Of a stretch of DNA of 64,000 nucleotides, positions 1-11,190 are shown one piece after another. Under the pieces are notes generated by a model, which saw nothing but the letters and a program-made list of their open reading frames with translations, was not told where the DNA came from and did not search any database. Source of the stretch: Cymbidium sinense (lineage: Eukaryota > Streptophyta > Magnoliopsida > Asparagales > Orchidaceae); the NCBI GenBank assembly GCA_021442155.1, contig CM038214.1:136686040-136750039 (forward strand). Direction: 5' to 3'. The position numbers and the translations under genes are program-made. Each line of letters opens with the position of its first letter. Position 1 is the stretch's first letter.

Positions 1-48
<48 letters not shown>
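1..48. repeat. (CT)n microsatellite, cut by window edge
   Basis: Pure CT dinucleotide run, at least 24 units, truncated by the window start. It occupies the same LTR position as the 78-bp CT run at 25569-25646, just downstream of the presumed transcription start of the giant-LTR family. Confidence 0.97.
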
Positions 49-50
<2 letters not shown>

Positions 51-309
51 ACTATAGTTTAGAGTTTTTTTTGAAACAATCATCAGAAAAACACTATAAC
101 AAGAGAAATCACTGTATAGCGATTAATCTTTCACGCCGCATGCGGTCATTCATGGCAAGATCATGCACTCTCATGCACGAGCATGGCGGTGCTCATCAGC
201 ACTGAGCCGCAGGGCGCTTCCTGGGCCAGCGGCTTGCTGGCGCATCGGCTCGGAGCTGCAGGAAGCGCTGTCCCCTCGCTGAGCACTGTGACTCATCCCC
301 CTACCGCCC

Positions 310-1100
310 GGCCCGCTTTTTGACCATAAGTACCCTACACGCCTTTCTTGGTGGAAACTGTGTTTGCTTGTTTATAAGTTTGCACACGTGGATAAATTAT
401 TTGCGTAAGTACACGATTACGCCTTGGCATTCTGGAAAATTTAGGTATCTTAGAGACCTATACATGCCTTTCTTGGCATGGTGGGAAGGCCCATTCAGGC
501 CGTGATTTATACCACTCATACACGCCTTTCTTGGTGTGGTGGCGACAACATACCAAGTAGCCCTTTATACGGGACGATCCGGATGTCACCAAATGTCCAA
601 ACTTCACACCAGGAAACCCGCATAGCTTGATAGTAAACTAGGATATGATATAAAATTATTATTTGAACTAACTTGTAGTCTGCATACACCTTTCTCTGTG
701 GGAAATCTGTTTCATTAGGTACCATAGAGCCTTATACATGCCTTTCTGGCATGATGGGAAGACACATTCAGGTTTATACCACCCATACACGCCTTTCTTG
801 ATAGGTAAAGATCGGACTCTATACGGGGACTACAGGATGTGCCAAATTTTACATGATTAATAAATTGCTTAATGAAAATTCAATAATAAAGCTAAAATTA
901 ATATTTTAACTTGATATTGCAAATATATAAGTACTCGTACACGCCTTTCTTGGTGTGGCAGGAAAATATGTGTCTGATATAGGTACTTCAGAGACCCATA
1001 CATCTCTTTCTTGACATGATGGGATGATGTATTCGGCTGTGGTGTTTACACCACTCATACATGCTTTTCTTGGCATGGTGGGCAAGCCCCGTTGTAGCCT
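310..1100 (+). repeat. Tandem hairpin array, TTTCTT-loop type
   Basis: Imperfect repeats of about 50-70 bp built on the core acgcctttcttggyrtggtggg. Individual units fold as short hairpins: 463-480 is CATGCC-TTTCTT-GGCATG (6-bp perfect stem) and 521-538 is CACGCC-TTTCTT-GGTGTG (paired with one G-T wobble). Stem bases change on both sides between units while the TTTCTT loop stays. The matching array in the other copy is 25930-26765. Confidence 0.85.
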
Positions 1101-2399
1101 CCTATGTGGGGAGAGGGAGGCCAAATGTCAAAAATTTATCTAAAAAATTAAAACAAGTAATATTATACAAATCCTTAAGTTTAAATTAATTGAATCAAAT
1201 ACACTGATCCCGACACTACTGAGTGCTTAAATTCAAGTGCGAGGATGTTGTTGCTTCCGGTTGGGTCTTAAGACCGGCAGGTTAAAACTTAAAAAAAATC
1301 AAATTATGTTATTATAATATCTTCAATTTAACAAAACATCGAGAAGCTAATTTGCCATATGATAATGCCATCCTATTATTAAATTAATAGAATCGATAAT
1401 ATATGAAACAAATAATAAACCACCGATGATGAGTGTTAAATGAAATTTTAAAGGGATACTTTCATCAAAATATGATTACAATTTCAAAGCAAATTAACTT
1501 AGATTGAACATCAATCTAAATGAAGGATTTAAAATATCTTTGAGCTATAAATGTCTAAATGAAATTCAATCTAAAAACTTAAAATGAACTTCATTCAATC
1601 CATTTTCCACAATAGTTTATCGGAGATGACAAATTAAGAAAACTCTAGCTCACAAAGGACCAAAGTCAAATCAAGTACACAATTATGTTTACTCTCAAAC
1701 AATCATCAAGGGACGCGTGTCTTCGACGTGGCGTAGCTCCACACATGATGCGCTTATGACGAGAGTCCTCCGACGGTGGTTGTCGTTAAATGACACATTA
1801 TATTACACGATCAGATTATGCTCCCAATGGCTCTGTCCTTTGAGTTGTGAACCATATGGTATACTTGATTGGGAAAAAAAACCCTCTGTTAACTAAGGTA
1901 GACTTAAGCTTGTCTCCTTAGACAAACACCACCCCAGGTCATAAGGATTTCTTGGATGACGTAACCCATGTATTGCTGATAAGGATCCTTCGATCAGGTT
2001 GGGTCGACTACCTCCTTTGAATAAGTAGACTAGGGACCACAATAACTCGAGATGACAAAATCATGGATCTAGATCACGCCATCGCTCCAACCATCGCTTT
2101 AAGTTAAATATAATGAATTTCATAAATCTAAATTCTAAAACTCCACATGTGCTATTATTATATGCTACACACCTAACGACCTTAATCGAAAGTTTTCTCT
2201 CAGTATTGAGAGGGGTAATTAACTATAGGTTCTTGCACCTATAGGAAACCTGGAACCAGATCTAAAATCCTCACCAAATGAGGACGAAATCTCTGGGTAA
2301 TATCTTGTCTACTATTCCATCTGCCTTCTGAAAATTATACCGACACTTAAATTATACTCTCTTCATCGAGAGGTCGGTGGCAAATTTTCAGAGCCCACA

Positions 2400-3817
2400 T
2401 GCTTGAATGTTTATTTCAAATGAAATTATCTTTAATGATGAATAACCTATTATAGTCAGGATTGTTCATTGGACTTTAAATCATTTGAAAGTAGTTCTAG
2501 TTAGTTCATGGTTCATTTTACTTAAATTCAAATCATGTGGTTCATTGGTGTGAACAATTTGTCTTCTTTGAATAGCACATGAGGGGAGGAGAACACAACA
2601 ACTAGATCTCCTATGATCGAGGAGAAAGGGAGTTTGTAGACATAAAGACATCATGAACTTTTGATGTAAGATAATGTTTGATGGGGGAAGGCAACAATGA
2701 AATCTATTATTTGCAATGAGAAAATAAGTTTTTGAATGAGAAAGGATTGTGGAAGTGCTTACATGTGATAGAGTTTGCAAGAGAAGGCAATGAGAAAATC
2801 ATGTACGAGGAAAAGAGAAGTTTGTAAACAGGAAGACAATTGTGAGATTGATGTCATGTGATAGAGCTCCTTGGGGAGTACAATGATGAACAGTTGCATG
2901 TTAGGAGAATAGGAGTTCACGAATGGGAGGGCATCGTGGGATCGAGGTATGAGATGGACATCATTGAGAAGGTATCATGACCGATGTGATGTGATGGCTT
3001 ATTCATGAGATCGGTTGTGTGAAGGTGAAGATTCATTTGTGAGATCGACAACATTTAAAAATGATGACACATTGAATATCAAAGTTTGGTTCGAACTTGA
3101 TCCCAATTTTTTTTTTTAATTTGAACCATTTACGTAAGCTTGTTCTCAACGAACTTCCATAAATAGCCTACAAATATAAGATGAGGTAATTTTAGTTGAG
3201 ACTAACATTTACACATATTTATCTAAAAAATAAATAACAAATATATTTGCTCAATTATGTATATTACTAGGCATATACAATCAAATTTCTCAATCATGAT
3301 ATCATAAGATGACACAATTGTTAGGACAACTTGGATAAACAGCCATTAAGTGAATAATCAAATGAGACTAATCATATAATTTCAAATATGTAGAACTTAT
3401 GAAAGGCATAATGGAAATTTTTTATGAAATAATTATTTAACATTTTGGGCATAAAATTCTCTTGAGATATTTCATAAAAAAATTGCTTAAGATATGTTAT
3501 TTTTTTATGAATTGCAAGACAAGAGCATTTTGTAATATTTTTTTTCCTTAAAATAAAAGATTAGGTAACATACTATAAAATTTTATACATTTATGTGCCT
3601 AACACTTAAAATATTTGTATTTACATTTACAGTACTTAACTATGCATGCAAAGGCTTTTACACTCTTAAAAATTGTGACATTCTTAATAGTATTTTTGAT
3701 ATGATAATAAATACATAAGAATTATGTAATATGCATGTAAATCTCCTAGGAAAATAGATGGTTAATGTTCTTGTCGCCTTGCAAAGCAAAAGGAAGATAT
3801 GTTACAAAATACTTAAG
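2400..3817. other. Unique flank, duplicate of 28125-29552
   Basis: Non-LTR sequence directly after the LTR end. It matches 28125-29552 almost base for base, with only scattered substitutions and small indels, and stops where the N gap begins, at the words gttacaaaatacttaag. A purine-rich stretch near 2560-3000 is the counterpart of the region around the 91-residue reading frame at 28584-28859, but here the frame is broken by small deletions. No recognisable gene. Confidence 0.9.
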
Positions 3818-3917
3818 NNNNNNNNNNNNNNNNNNNNNNNNNNNNNNNNNNNNNNNNNNNNNNNNNNNNNNNNNNNNNNNNNNNNNNNNNNNNNNNNNNN
3901 NNNNNNNNNNNNNNNNN
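3818..3917. other. Assembly gap (100 N)
   Basis: Exactly 100 N characters, the usual placeholder for a gap of unknown size. It separates the duplicated contig 1-3817 from the following sequence, so adjacency across it should not be assumed. Confidence 0.99.
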
Positions 3918-4261
3918 CTTTAATTATAATTAATTAGATTAAGAGAGTGATTAAGGCTTAATCAAATAATTTTCCTAATGAAGCAATCAATAAAATCCCA
4001 AAAAATAGAGGAGGCAGAGATCATCCCCCTAAACACCCACATAAAATTTGGGATTAATTGAGTGCTTAATTAAGGTATAATTAAGCTAATTAGATTTTTT
4101 GATAAAACCTTAATTAAGCCAAAATCATTGTTCAAAATTAATTAATTATAATTTTTCAAGATTATCTTCTAAAATATCTTCAAAATGAGCCTAACTTTGT
4201 TTTTTTTTACAATTAGTTATGATTTTAGGAACTTTCGATTAAAATTCAATTAATTAGCCTA
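3918..4261. other. AT-rich sequence upstream of LTR, no gene seen
   Basis: AT-rich DNA with repeated ttaattaag/taattaattag words. Its last five bases, GCCTA (4257-4261), precede the LTR start and do not match the five bases after the LTR end at 13452 (CTTAA). The flanks of this element are therefore not a matching pair. Confidence 0.6.
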
Positions 4262-4378
4262 TGTTGACCTCCATATATGTGTCATAAGTCGAGTCAAGCC
4301 TACAAGTCAAATTTGTGAACTTGAAGTGGCGATTGCACAAATCGGGCTCAAAATGCACACGTCACAAAATGGTTGAAA

Positions 4379-4990
4379 TGACATCGATCAAAGAATGGAC
4401 TTCGATTCATTGAACATCGAAATTGATCATAATATATTGCATAATCTAATGATCAACCGATCGAGCTATCAATGTGTCGACGCATATATCGGGGAAAGAA
4501 AGCTGTGACGATATCCAAATGACCTCTATTCATGGAATTGATCATGTCATTAGCTTTGAAATATTAAAAACTACCAAATGAGACTATCCATGCTCAATTC
4601 AGATGAGTCTATGCAAATTTTGAATTATCGAAAGTGACAACACGTAAATCGAGACTAAAATGTACTCGACGTCACCAAAAATTATTGAAATGACCTCCGA
4701 TGAGCGGACTTTCACATTCAATGTCAAAGAATATAAATATTGCACAACTTGATGATCAAGCGATCGAGCCATCAACATGCCTGCATGCATATCAAGGTCA
4801 GGAGGTGCCGACGCAAACCAAATGACCTCCGTTCATGAAATTGATTGCACTGTTAGCCTCAAAATATCAAAATTTATCTAGTAAGACTATTCGCCCTTAA
4901 TTTGGACAAGTCTACATGAATGTCAAGTGGTCAAAAGCAGCGACATACATTTCGAGCAAAATTGACTCAATTTGATGCCAACTTGAACCA
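4379..4990 (+). repeat. U3 tandem duplication, about 312-bp unit
   Basis: Two diverged copies of a unit beginning atgacctccgatnnannggact and containing catatcgagg, aaatgacctccgttcatg and aatgagactgttcatgctcaattnggatgag-like words, starting near 4379 and 4690. The same duplication is present at 24690-25330 in the other full LTR. Its place upstream of the TATA box is where LTR enhancers usually lie; that role is inferred. Confidence 0.75.
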
Positions 4991-5188
4991 AACGGCCTCC
5001 AATTGCAAAATAGACTATGTCGTTGCATCCGAAACATCAGAATAAGCTGAGATTGATATATATATCAACTATGTGATTCTACTGGCATAAAATTCATTTT
5101 AAGTGATTAAGTGCTCAAAGAAATTAAATAAACCTTAATCCTAACCTTAATCCCTAAATTACCCTAAATTCCACTCTAATAAACCCGA

Positions 5189-5990
5189 TTGGCCCTAACC
5201 CATCGCTCGACCGGCTCTCCCCATCCGAACGTGCGTGATCTGTTTCCTCTTCACCCTCGCTATATTTTCTCCTCACGGCCGAAGGAAGCTCCCTATTCAA
5301 ACTCACTCGGCCTCCCTCCATGCACGGAACTGCTCGAATCTTTCTCTCTTCTCCACGCGATTGAACAACACCCTCCCATTCACACTTCCACTTCCTTCTT
5401 CCTTTCAAACAAGAAAAGAGGGCATGGATTTTTCTCTCATTTCTTCCTCATGTCCAAACAAAAGGGAATCTCCTCTCTCATTTTCTCTCCTCTCCAATCA
5501 CATAAAGGTCTTCTTCCTTCTCCTTCTAACTTTTTCTCTCTTCCCTTTCTTCTTCTTCCTTCTCCATTTCATTTCTCCCCTCATTTCCACAAAATTGAAA
5601 ATTTCATCTCTATCCCTCACAAAACCAATCCAAAAATTTCTTGGAATTTCTCTCATTTCTACCTTCCTCTTTCCCTGATTTTCCCTCATTTTACTCAATC
5701 TGAAAATTCCCCCATTTCTTCAATCCAAAATTCCAATTATGTTTCCATTGAGAAGAACATCATTAGTGTTCTTCTCTTGATTTTCAGCATTGCCCTTTCC
5801 ATTATATTTCCAATTCCTTTTTGCCGCAACCGGAGAAAAACACCATCATTAGGTGGGTTATTCTCTTGGTTTCCGACATTTCCCTTTCCATCTCCCTTCC
5901 CAACCTTTCTTTTTGCCTCAACCGTAGAGGAACATCATCATTAGATGGATTCCTCTCTTGGTTTCTAGCATCTCCAACTCGTCTCTTTAT
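5189..5990 (+). other. Pyrimidine-rich LTR block, open frame probably not a gene
   Basis: C/T-rich sequence dominated by tttctcttc and ccttccc words. It leaves two overlapping long open frames (5189-5944, 251 codons; 5235-5678, 147 codons) rich in Ser, Phe, Pro and Leu. Composition alone explains these frames: there is no domain, and the equivalent blocks at 25500-25650 and, reversed, 20780-21020 do not encode the same protein. It lies just downstream of the presumed start of transcription, so it would be 5' leader RNA. Confidence 0.7.
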
Positions 5991-6069
5991 CGATCATTGC
6001 AATGCACAGAAAAAATAAGTCAGAACATGTGTGATGTGGATGTATATATGTTTGTGTTTCTTTGTAGGT

Positions 6070-6420
6070 TTGAAGGCCTCATCGTGCTCATTAAGGCGCA
6101 ACGAGATAAAAAATTGATTGCGGTGTCACAAGACACCGCTTGCCATGCTCATTAGGGTGTACTGAGTAAACCAACATCTGTTAGATATCACTCCCCATAG
6201 TCGAAATGCTGCCAAAATTGTGTCAAATTTTTGGACTTAAAAAAATAGAAATGACTATATATATTGTCTTACATTTGTCTTCTTTCACATTTAAAGGCCT
6301 CATCATGCTCATTAGGGCATGATGAGATGGAAATCGGTTGTGGTGTCACAATACACCACTCCCTACGCTCATTAAGGCATATCGAGAAAGCCAAAACACT
6401 CCCGATGCAGCCGCCTACGT
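6070..6420 (+). repeat. Hairpin repeats, CTCATC and GGTGTC types, two units
   Basis: Two units about 220 bp apart, each starting gaaggcctcat or aaaggcctcat. Unit 2 contains a 10-bp perfect stem: CTCATCATGC (6299-6308), loop TCATTAGG, GCATGATGAG (6317-6326). Each unit also has a second hairpin: GCGGTGTC-ACAA-GACACCGC at 6120-6139, and GTGGTGT-CACAAT-ACACCAC at 6340-6359. A C-G pair in the first is a T-A pair in the second, so both sides changed together. This block sits where the TTTCTT array sits in other LTR copies but shares no sequence with it. Confidence 0.85.
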
Positions 6421-8520
6421 GGAGATGATGCCGGGAGGCTGCCAAAATTTCATCAATTTTTTGTTGGACTTCTAAAATAAAATGAAAAAATAGATAACCA
6501 AAGAGTTTAAATGGAATTAAATAAAAGACTTAAATCAAAATTTTGAGCATAACAATGTGAAGTTATAAAGGCATAAAATAAATATAAGTGCACATGTTAA
6601 ATTTGAAAGGAGGACTTATATTAAGCCAAATAACTCACCGTTGGATAGAAATAAGTCATCCTTATGAATACTAAACTCTACAATGATTCATTTCAAATGA
6701 CTCGAAGGAGAGGAAAAGTTTTGTAGGAGGTTAGAAATGAGTTTAAATGGCTTGTTAGCAAGCATAAAAGAGAGTCATCGCTGATCATTATGATTACTTT
6801 CTGATTCACTTTGAGATAAATAAAATGTTTTGTATGAGTACATAGCTTAACTATCTGAAGTCTATAAGAAGCTTAAATGTGGATCCACAAATTAGGGAGG
6901 TTGATTAAGTGGTTCATCAACGAGCACTAATCATAAGTATTGATTCATAATAAATGGTGGAGCCATATCATATATTAAGTCAATTAGAATAATACATGAC
7001 TGAACTATACAGATGCTTACAATAACTTCAATGAGTCATTATTGAGTGCAACAAGTTCTCTAATGAATTATAGACTTTCTCACAATTCACTTCAATCAAA
7101 TTGAGAGAAGTCAATTCATTAGAAGTATGCAATAAATTTGAAGGCTTCTCAATAAGCATAAGAAATAGATATGAATTCTCTAAAGCCCAAATACTAAAGA
7201 AGCAAATATGAATTGCGATGTGTTATTCCAAATTGCAATATAAAATCTATAACATCTTCAACACCACCGATTCATAACACATCGTACAAGCGAACAGAAG
7301 GTTAGTAGGCATTCTCAAATACACTCGCATGGGCCCCGACACTATGCTAAATGCTTAAATTCAAATGTCTGAGGATGTTGCGCGGGTTGCTTCGTTTAGT
7401 CTTAGGACTGGGTCCAAGTTAACAAAACCTAAAAATCTATTATAAGAATTTCAACTTAGTAAAATATCTGAGAAGCTAATTCTGTCATGTGATAGTAGAT
7501 CAATCCTCTTAGGAGCTAAATAGAGTTGACGGATCTAAAGCTCTTAAATATATTCAAATTAATCAATTTTTAAATCAAATCCAACTCAAATTAAATATCA
7601 ATCTAAAATTGTTTAAATGAAACTATATCATTAAAAGTTTAAAGCAAAACTCAATCTATACACCTTCCATAATTATTTGGGGTGACAAATTAAGAAAATT
7701 TCAAAGGAGCCAATGTCAAATCAAGTGTCTTACTATATTCACTCTCAATCAATCTCTTACCAGTACGGATGTGGCTCATGTCCTCTGACTACGTGGCTTG
7801 GCCAATAGGCTCCATAGATGATGTAGTTATGACCAGAGTCCTCTGATCAGGTGGTTTGGCTAGTAAGGCTCCATTATATTATGATCACAATCGTAGCCCG
7901 TATGCTCCCCAATGGCTCCGCCCTTTGAGTTGTGAATCATAGGGTATACTTGATAGAGCAAACAACCCTCTACCAGCTAAGGTAGACTTAAGCATGTCTC
8001 TTTAGACAAACACCACCCCATGTCTACAAGAATTTCTTGGATGACGTAACCCATATGTTGCTGATAAAGATCCTTCTATTAGGTTGGGTCGACTACCTCC
8101 TCTGACTAAGTAGACTAGGGACCGCGATAGCCCGGGATGATGAAACCATGAGATCTAGATCGGGCACATCATCATTCCCCCAACAATCTAGTTTAAGCTA
8201 AAATGATGAATTTCATAAATATAAATCTTAAACTCCACATGCTGCTACTATAAGTTATGCATTGAGTGACCTAACGACTAGCCTTAATCAAAAGTTCTCT
8301 CTCACTTATTGGGATGGGTAATTAACTATGGGGGCTTGCACCTATAGGAAACTTGGAACCAGATCTAAAGTTCTCACCAAATGAGGACAAAATCTCTGGG
8401 TAGTGTCTTGTCTACTATTCTATCTGCCTTCTGAAAATTACATCGATGCATAAATCACACTCTCTCTTCACTCAATATTATCGAGAGATCGGTGGCAAAT
8501 TTTTGGAGCCCACAGATTTC

Positions 8521-8539
8521 TAGCGACTCTACTGGGGAT
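8521..8539 (+). promoter_or_regulatory. Primer-binding site, tRNA-Arg type
   Basis: Reads TAGCGACTCTACTGGGGAT, six bases after the LTR end. It matches the complement of a plant tRNA-Arg 3' end (TGGCGACTCCGCTGGGGAT) at 16 of 19 positions. All three mismatches are G-to-A or C-to-T, including both bases of one CpG, as expected from methylation decay. It marks the 3' edge of the 5' LTR and the plus-strand orientation. tRNA-Arg priming with long LTRs is known for Ogre-like Tat elements. Confidence 0.85.
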
Positions 8540-10380
8540 AGGATTCTCTTTCCATCATTAGCTAGTCATATATGTGCTATAGTAGCAATAAAATATTTGA
8601 AAATTCAAAATAAAAATGGTTATTTAAATGTGTAATAAATTCAAATTACTAATATATGAGACTCTATGTCGAATGAATTATCCTGTAAAGTATATCTTTA
8701 TTACACTATTATTTTGTTTTGTAGTACCTCTGCATCTTGAAAGTATGGGGTGAAATAATAATTATTAATCCCCATCTTTCACTTTTAATGGATCTGAGCA
8801 CTCCTTTCCTTTATCCAGGGGTGGTGCAGAACATCTAGCCAAGCATCATCAACACAGGAGATGTTAGGCTACCATTCAATTTGGTAGCTTGAATTTTTCG
8901 GCTATCGTAGCTGTAACTCCTAAAGTACCCACCCGTGGTACATTCGCAAATCTTTGGAAGGCCTCAAGTTCTTGAAGCTCTACTAGCCACATTTAGTCAA
9001 TTCAACAACCAACTACAAGGAGTTCTCCGGACAGAGAATTTTAGTTTTCAAAAGGCTAGATCAATCTGAAGCCCCCGTGATAAAAAGAATTGTCAATGGG
9101 CAAATTGTGTATTTAATGTCTCATGGTACAACTGCTCTGTCGATTGAACATTTTGTATATGGAAAGCATGATCATGAAGCTTCCTCATCAGAAAGCAAAT
9201 TAACTAGAGAAGAAGAAGAAGAAATGATGAGTGAGGGCTCATGAGCCCTTTGAATGAGTGAATAAGTAATACTGCTGCCAAAATCCAGTATTCCTACCTA
9301 TAATAACTTTGATAATCTAAAATGAGTGAAAAGGAATAACTCTACTGTTGAGGTAAAGCAGTCCTTCTGGACTCAATCACGTCAAGCTCCACCACCATAA
9401 AAGAGACAGCCTGAAACACTATCTGCCAGAATACACAAAGTTCTCAAAGTAGCCAAGAACAAAGGCTTGATAAAGAAAATTTGAGGGCTGTGGTGATTTA
9501 AAATACCAAAGCTCCACCAAGGAGGTTGCCACCTCTTTGTAACAGGTCATCGAGCCAAGTATGCTTCATATGGTGAGCATCGAGCATGACACAGGTGCAT
9601 GTCCAAGAATCCCTGCCAAAGGTCCCGACAAAGGATAAGGTATGGAGGCCAAGACCCGTGATAAAATCGAAGAATGGAAGAGGTGTGACATCTCATACAT
9701 ATACTCAGAAATTCATCTCAAAAACAACCTATCATAACTATATACTCAAAAGAAGGGATATCAAGATAAAAGACATGATGTGACACACGGAGAATCCTCT
9801 AGTAGATCTCATCATCGATCGATTTACCAAGAGAAGGTTGACTTTGATCAGTCCTTTAATGGAAGAAGTATTTTTGCACATTGAACACGAGATCCCGGAA
9901 ACATCGATCAAATTCATGTGCAAAAGAAGGTGATAAAAGGACACTATGGAAGTAGAAGTCATCTATGGCCACATATAAATGAACTTTCTTTCGGCACCAT
10001 CACCCAACATGGATCGGGGAACACGAACTGAATTTGACACTTATGAAGAAGAGTCTTCACTGAAGCAAGTAGAAGATGGATCTTCAATATCTGCTGAAGA
10101 GGAAGAAGAACAAGATCAAAATGAGAAAGAGATCATGGGTGTTGAAGCTATTTATATGGTGGAACCAGGAAATGATCAACCTAATACACGCTTTTATACT
10201 CAGCATCATCGTTCAGCCCCAACAACAGCTATCCCTGCAAATGCACAAGGAGGACAGTCAAGTTCTTCCCTAAAGATGAGCAGAGAGCAAAACAATAACA
10301 AGAAATAGAGAAAGAAGAAGAGCTGTACTTGTTGTGGCACTAGCTATTTAAATATTTCAAAAATAAAATTCAACTAAAAT
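8540..10380 (+). pseudogene. Internal-region remnant of the giant-LTR element
   Basis: Between the primer-binding site and the truncated 3' LTR. Only short open frames survive: 9586-9783 (65 codons, basic, with WRPRPVIKSK) and 9979-10308 (109 codons, acidic, glutamate-rich middle ending in a lysine/asparagine tail). Neither carries a recognisable retroviral zinc knuckle, protease, reverse transcriptase, RNase H or integrase motif. I do not assign gag with confidence. The region is about 1.8 kb, so this copy could not have encoded a full pol and is a deletion derivative or a non-autonomous type that depends on a partner. Confidence 0.6.
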
Positions 10381-10439
10381 GGTGATGAAAATCATGCTAT
10401 AGCAAAGGGGTATCAATTATATTTTAATTTTATGCACAT

Positions 10440-11050
10440 GTAAATAAAAAATTGTGAAAATATGCTTTGTGAGTACCCGTTCACATTATTTCAATGTGGT
10501 GGAAAAAATTATATTATAAATACTTGCTCACGTTGTTCCAACGTGGCAACAAAATCTACTTTGTGATAAGTACATATTCACATTATTCTAATGCGACAAA
10601 AAAACCTGTGCTATAAGTACTTGCTCACGTCGTTCCAATGTGGCAAGAAAATATGATTTATGATAAGTACCCTTTCACATTATTCCAATGCGACGGGAAA
10701 ACTTGTGTTATAAGTATTTGCTCATGTTATTTCAACATGGCAATGAAACCTGCTTTGTGATAAGTATCTATTCACATTGTTCTAATGCGGCAGGAAAACC
10801 TATGCTATAAGTACTTACTCACATTGTTCCAACGTAGCAAGGAAACCTGCTTTGTGATAAGTACCCATTCACATTGTTCAATGCGGTAGAAAACTGCTAT
10901 AAGTACTTGCTCATGTTATTCCAACTTGGTAAAAAAATCATCTTTATGATAAGTACATGTTCACTTTGTTCCAATGTGACAGAGAAATCTTGTGATATAA
11001 GTATTTGTACGCATTGTTCCAATGTGACAAGGAAATGCTATGCTATACAA
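10440..11050 (+). repeat. Hairpin array, CACGTTG-TTC-CAACGTG type, 97-bp dimers
   Basis: About 12 units of roughly 48 bp, each with ataagtac followed by a dyad. Two alternating subtypes give a 97-bp period: gataag recurs at 10565, 10662, 10759 and 10856. Subtype A carries CACGTTG-TTC-CAACGTG (perfect at 10529-10545). Subtype B carries CACATTG-TTC-CAATGTG or close variants. The G-C to A-T change on both arms keeps the stem. The same array occurs reversed at 18220-18655. Confidence 0.87.
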
Positions 11051-11190
11051 ACTGCGCCTTTCTTGGCATGGAAGGTAAACTATACTTTCGATTTGGTGTC
11101 TATGATATGACACCTTTCTTGGCATTGTGGGAAGGCCCAATCTCTCGAAGCAACCCCTGCAGGGGGATGTTGGGAGGCCAAAATTTTTAA
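11050..11190 (+). repeat. TTTCTT-type hairpin units
   Basis: Two units, gcgcctttcttggcatggaagg near 11065 and acacctttcttggcattgtggg near 11110, followed by a gaagcaacccctgcagggggatgttgggaggcc boundary also seen at 1085-1120, 6405-6450 and 26725-26775. They show that this LTR carries two different hairpin families side by side. Confidence 0.8.

Larger units (their letters stand above)
1..2399 (+). mobile_element. Giant-LTR family: 3' two-thirds of a solo LTR
   Basis: Matches 25569-28124 along its length: CT run, a stretch with the words acactataacaag, the TTTCTT hairpin array, the conserved tail beginning near 1250 (gggtcttaagaccgg), and the LTR end gagcccaca at 2391-2399. The next five bases, 2400-2404, are TGCTT. 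That is the same target duplication that flanks the 24573-28124 copy, so this is the same insertion event represented twice, not an independent insertion. Compared with its partner it lacks many short GC-rich words while AT-rich stretches match nearly base for base. Nothing in it looks protein-coding. Confidence 0.9.
4262..8514 (+). mobile_element. Giant-LTR family: complete 5' LTR, 4.25 kb
   Basis: Starts TGTTGACCTCC and ends GGAGCCCACA, the same termini as the other copies, and is followed six bases later by a primer-binding site. Internal order: a U3 region with a duplicated 0.3 kb unit (4379-4990), a pyrimidine-rich block (5190-5990), hairpin repeats (6070-6420), an AT-rich spacer, and a conserved tail from about 7330. 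The tail includes gggttgcttcg, the tcttaggactgggtcc dyad, gacgtaacccat and gaaaattac words shared by all copies. At 4.25 kb it is far above the 0.3-1.5 kb common for plant LTRs but within the range known for Ogre-like elements. Confidence 0.9.

Noticed and set aside
5189..5944. 251-codon and overlapping 147-codon open frames as a gene
   Set aside because: Pyrimidine-rich low-complexity sequence leaves several frames open; no domain, and homologous LTR blocks do not encode it.
10440..11050. CRISPR-like look (palindromic repeats with regular spacing)
   Set aside because: Spacers are themselves repeated, units alternate in two subtypes, and the host is a plant; it is an LTR tandem array.
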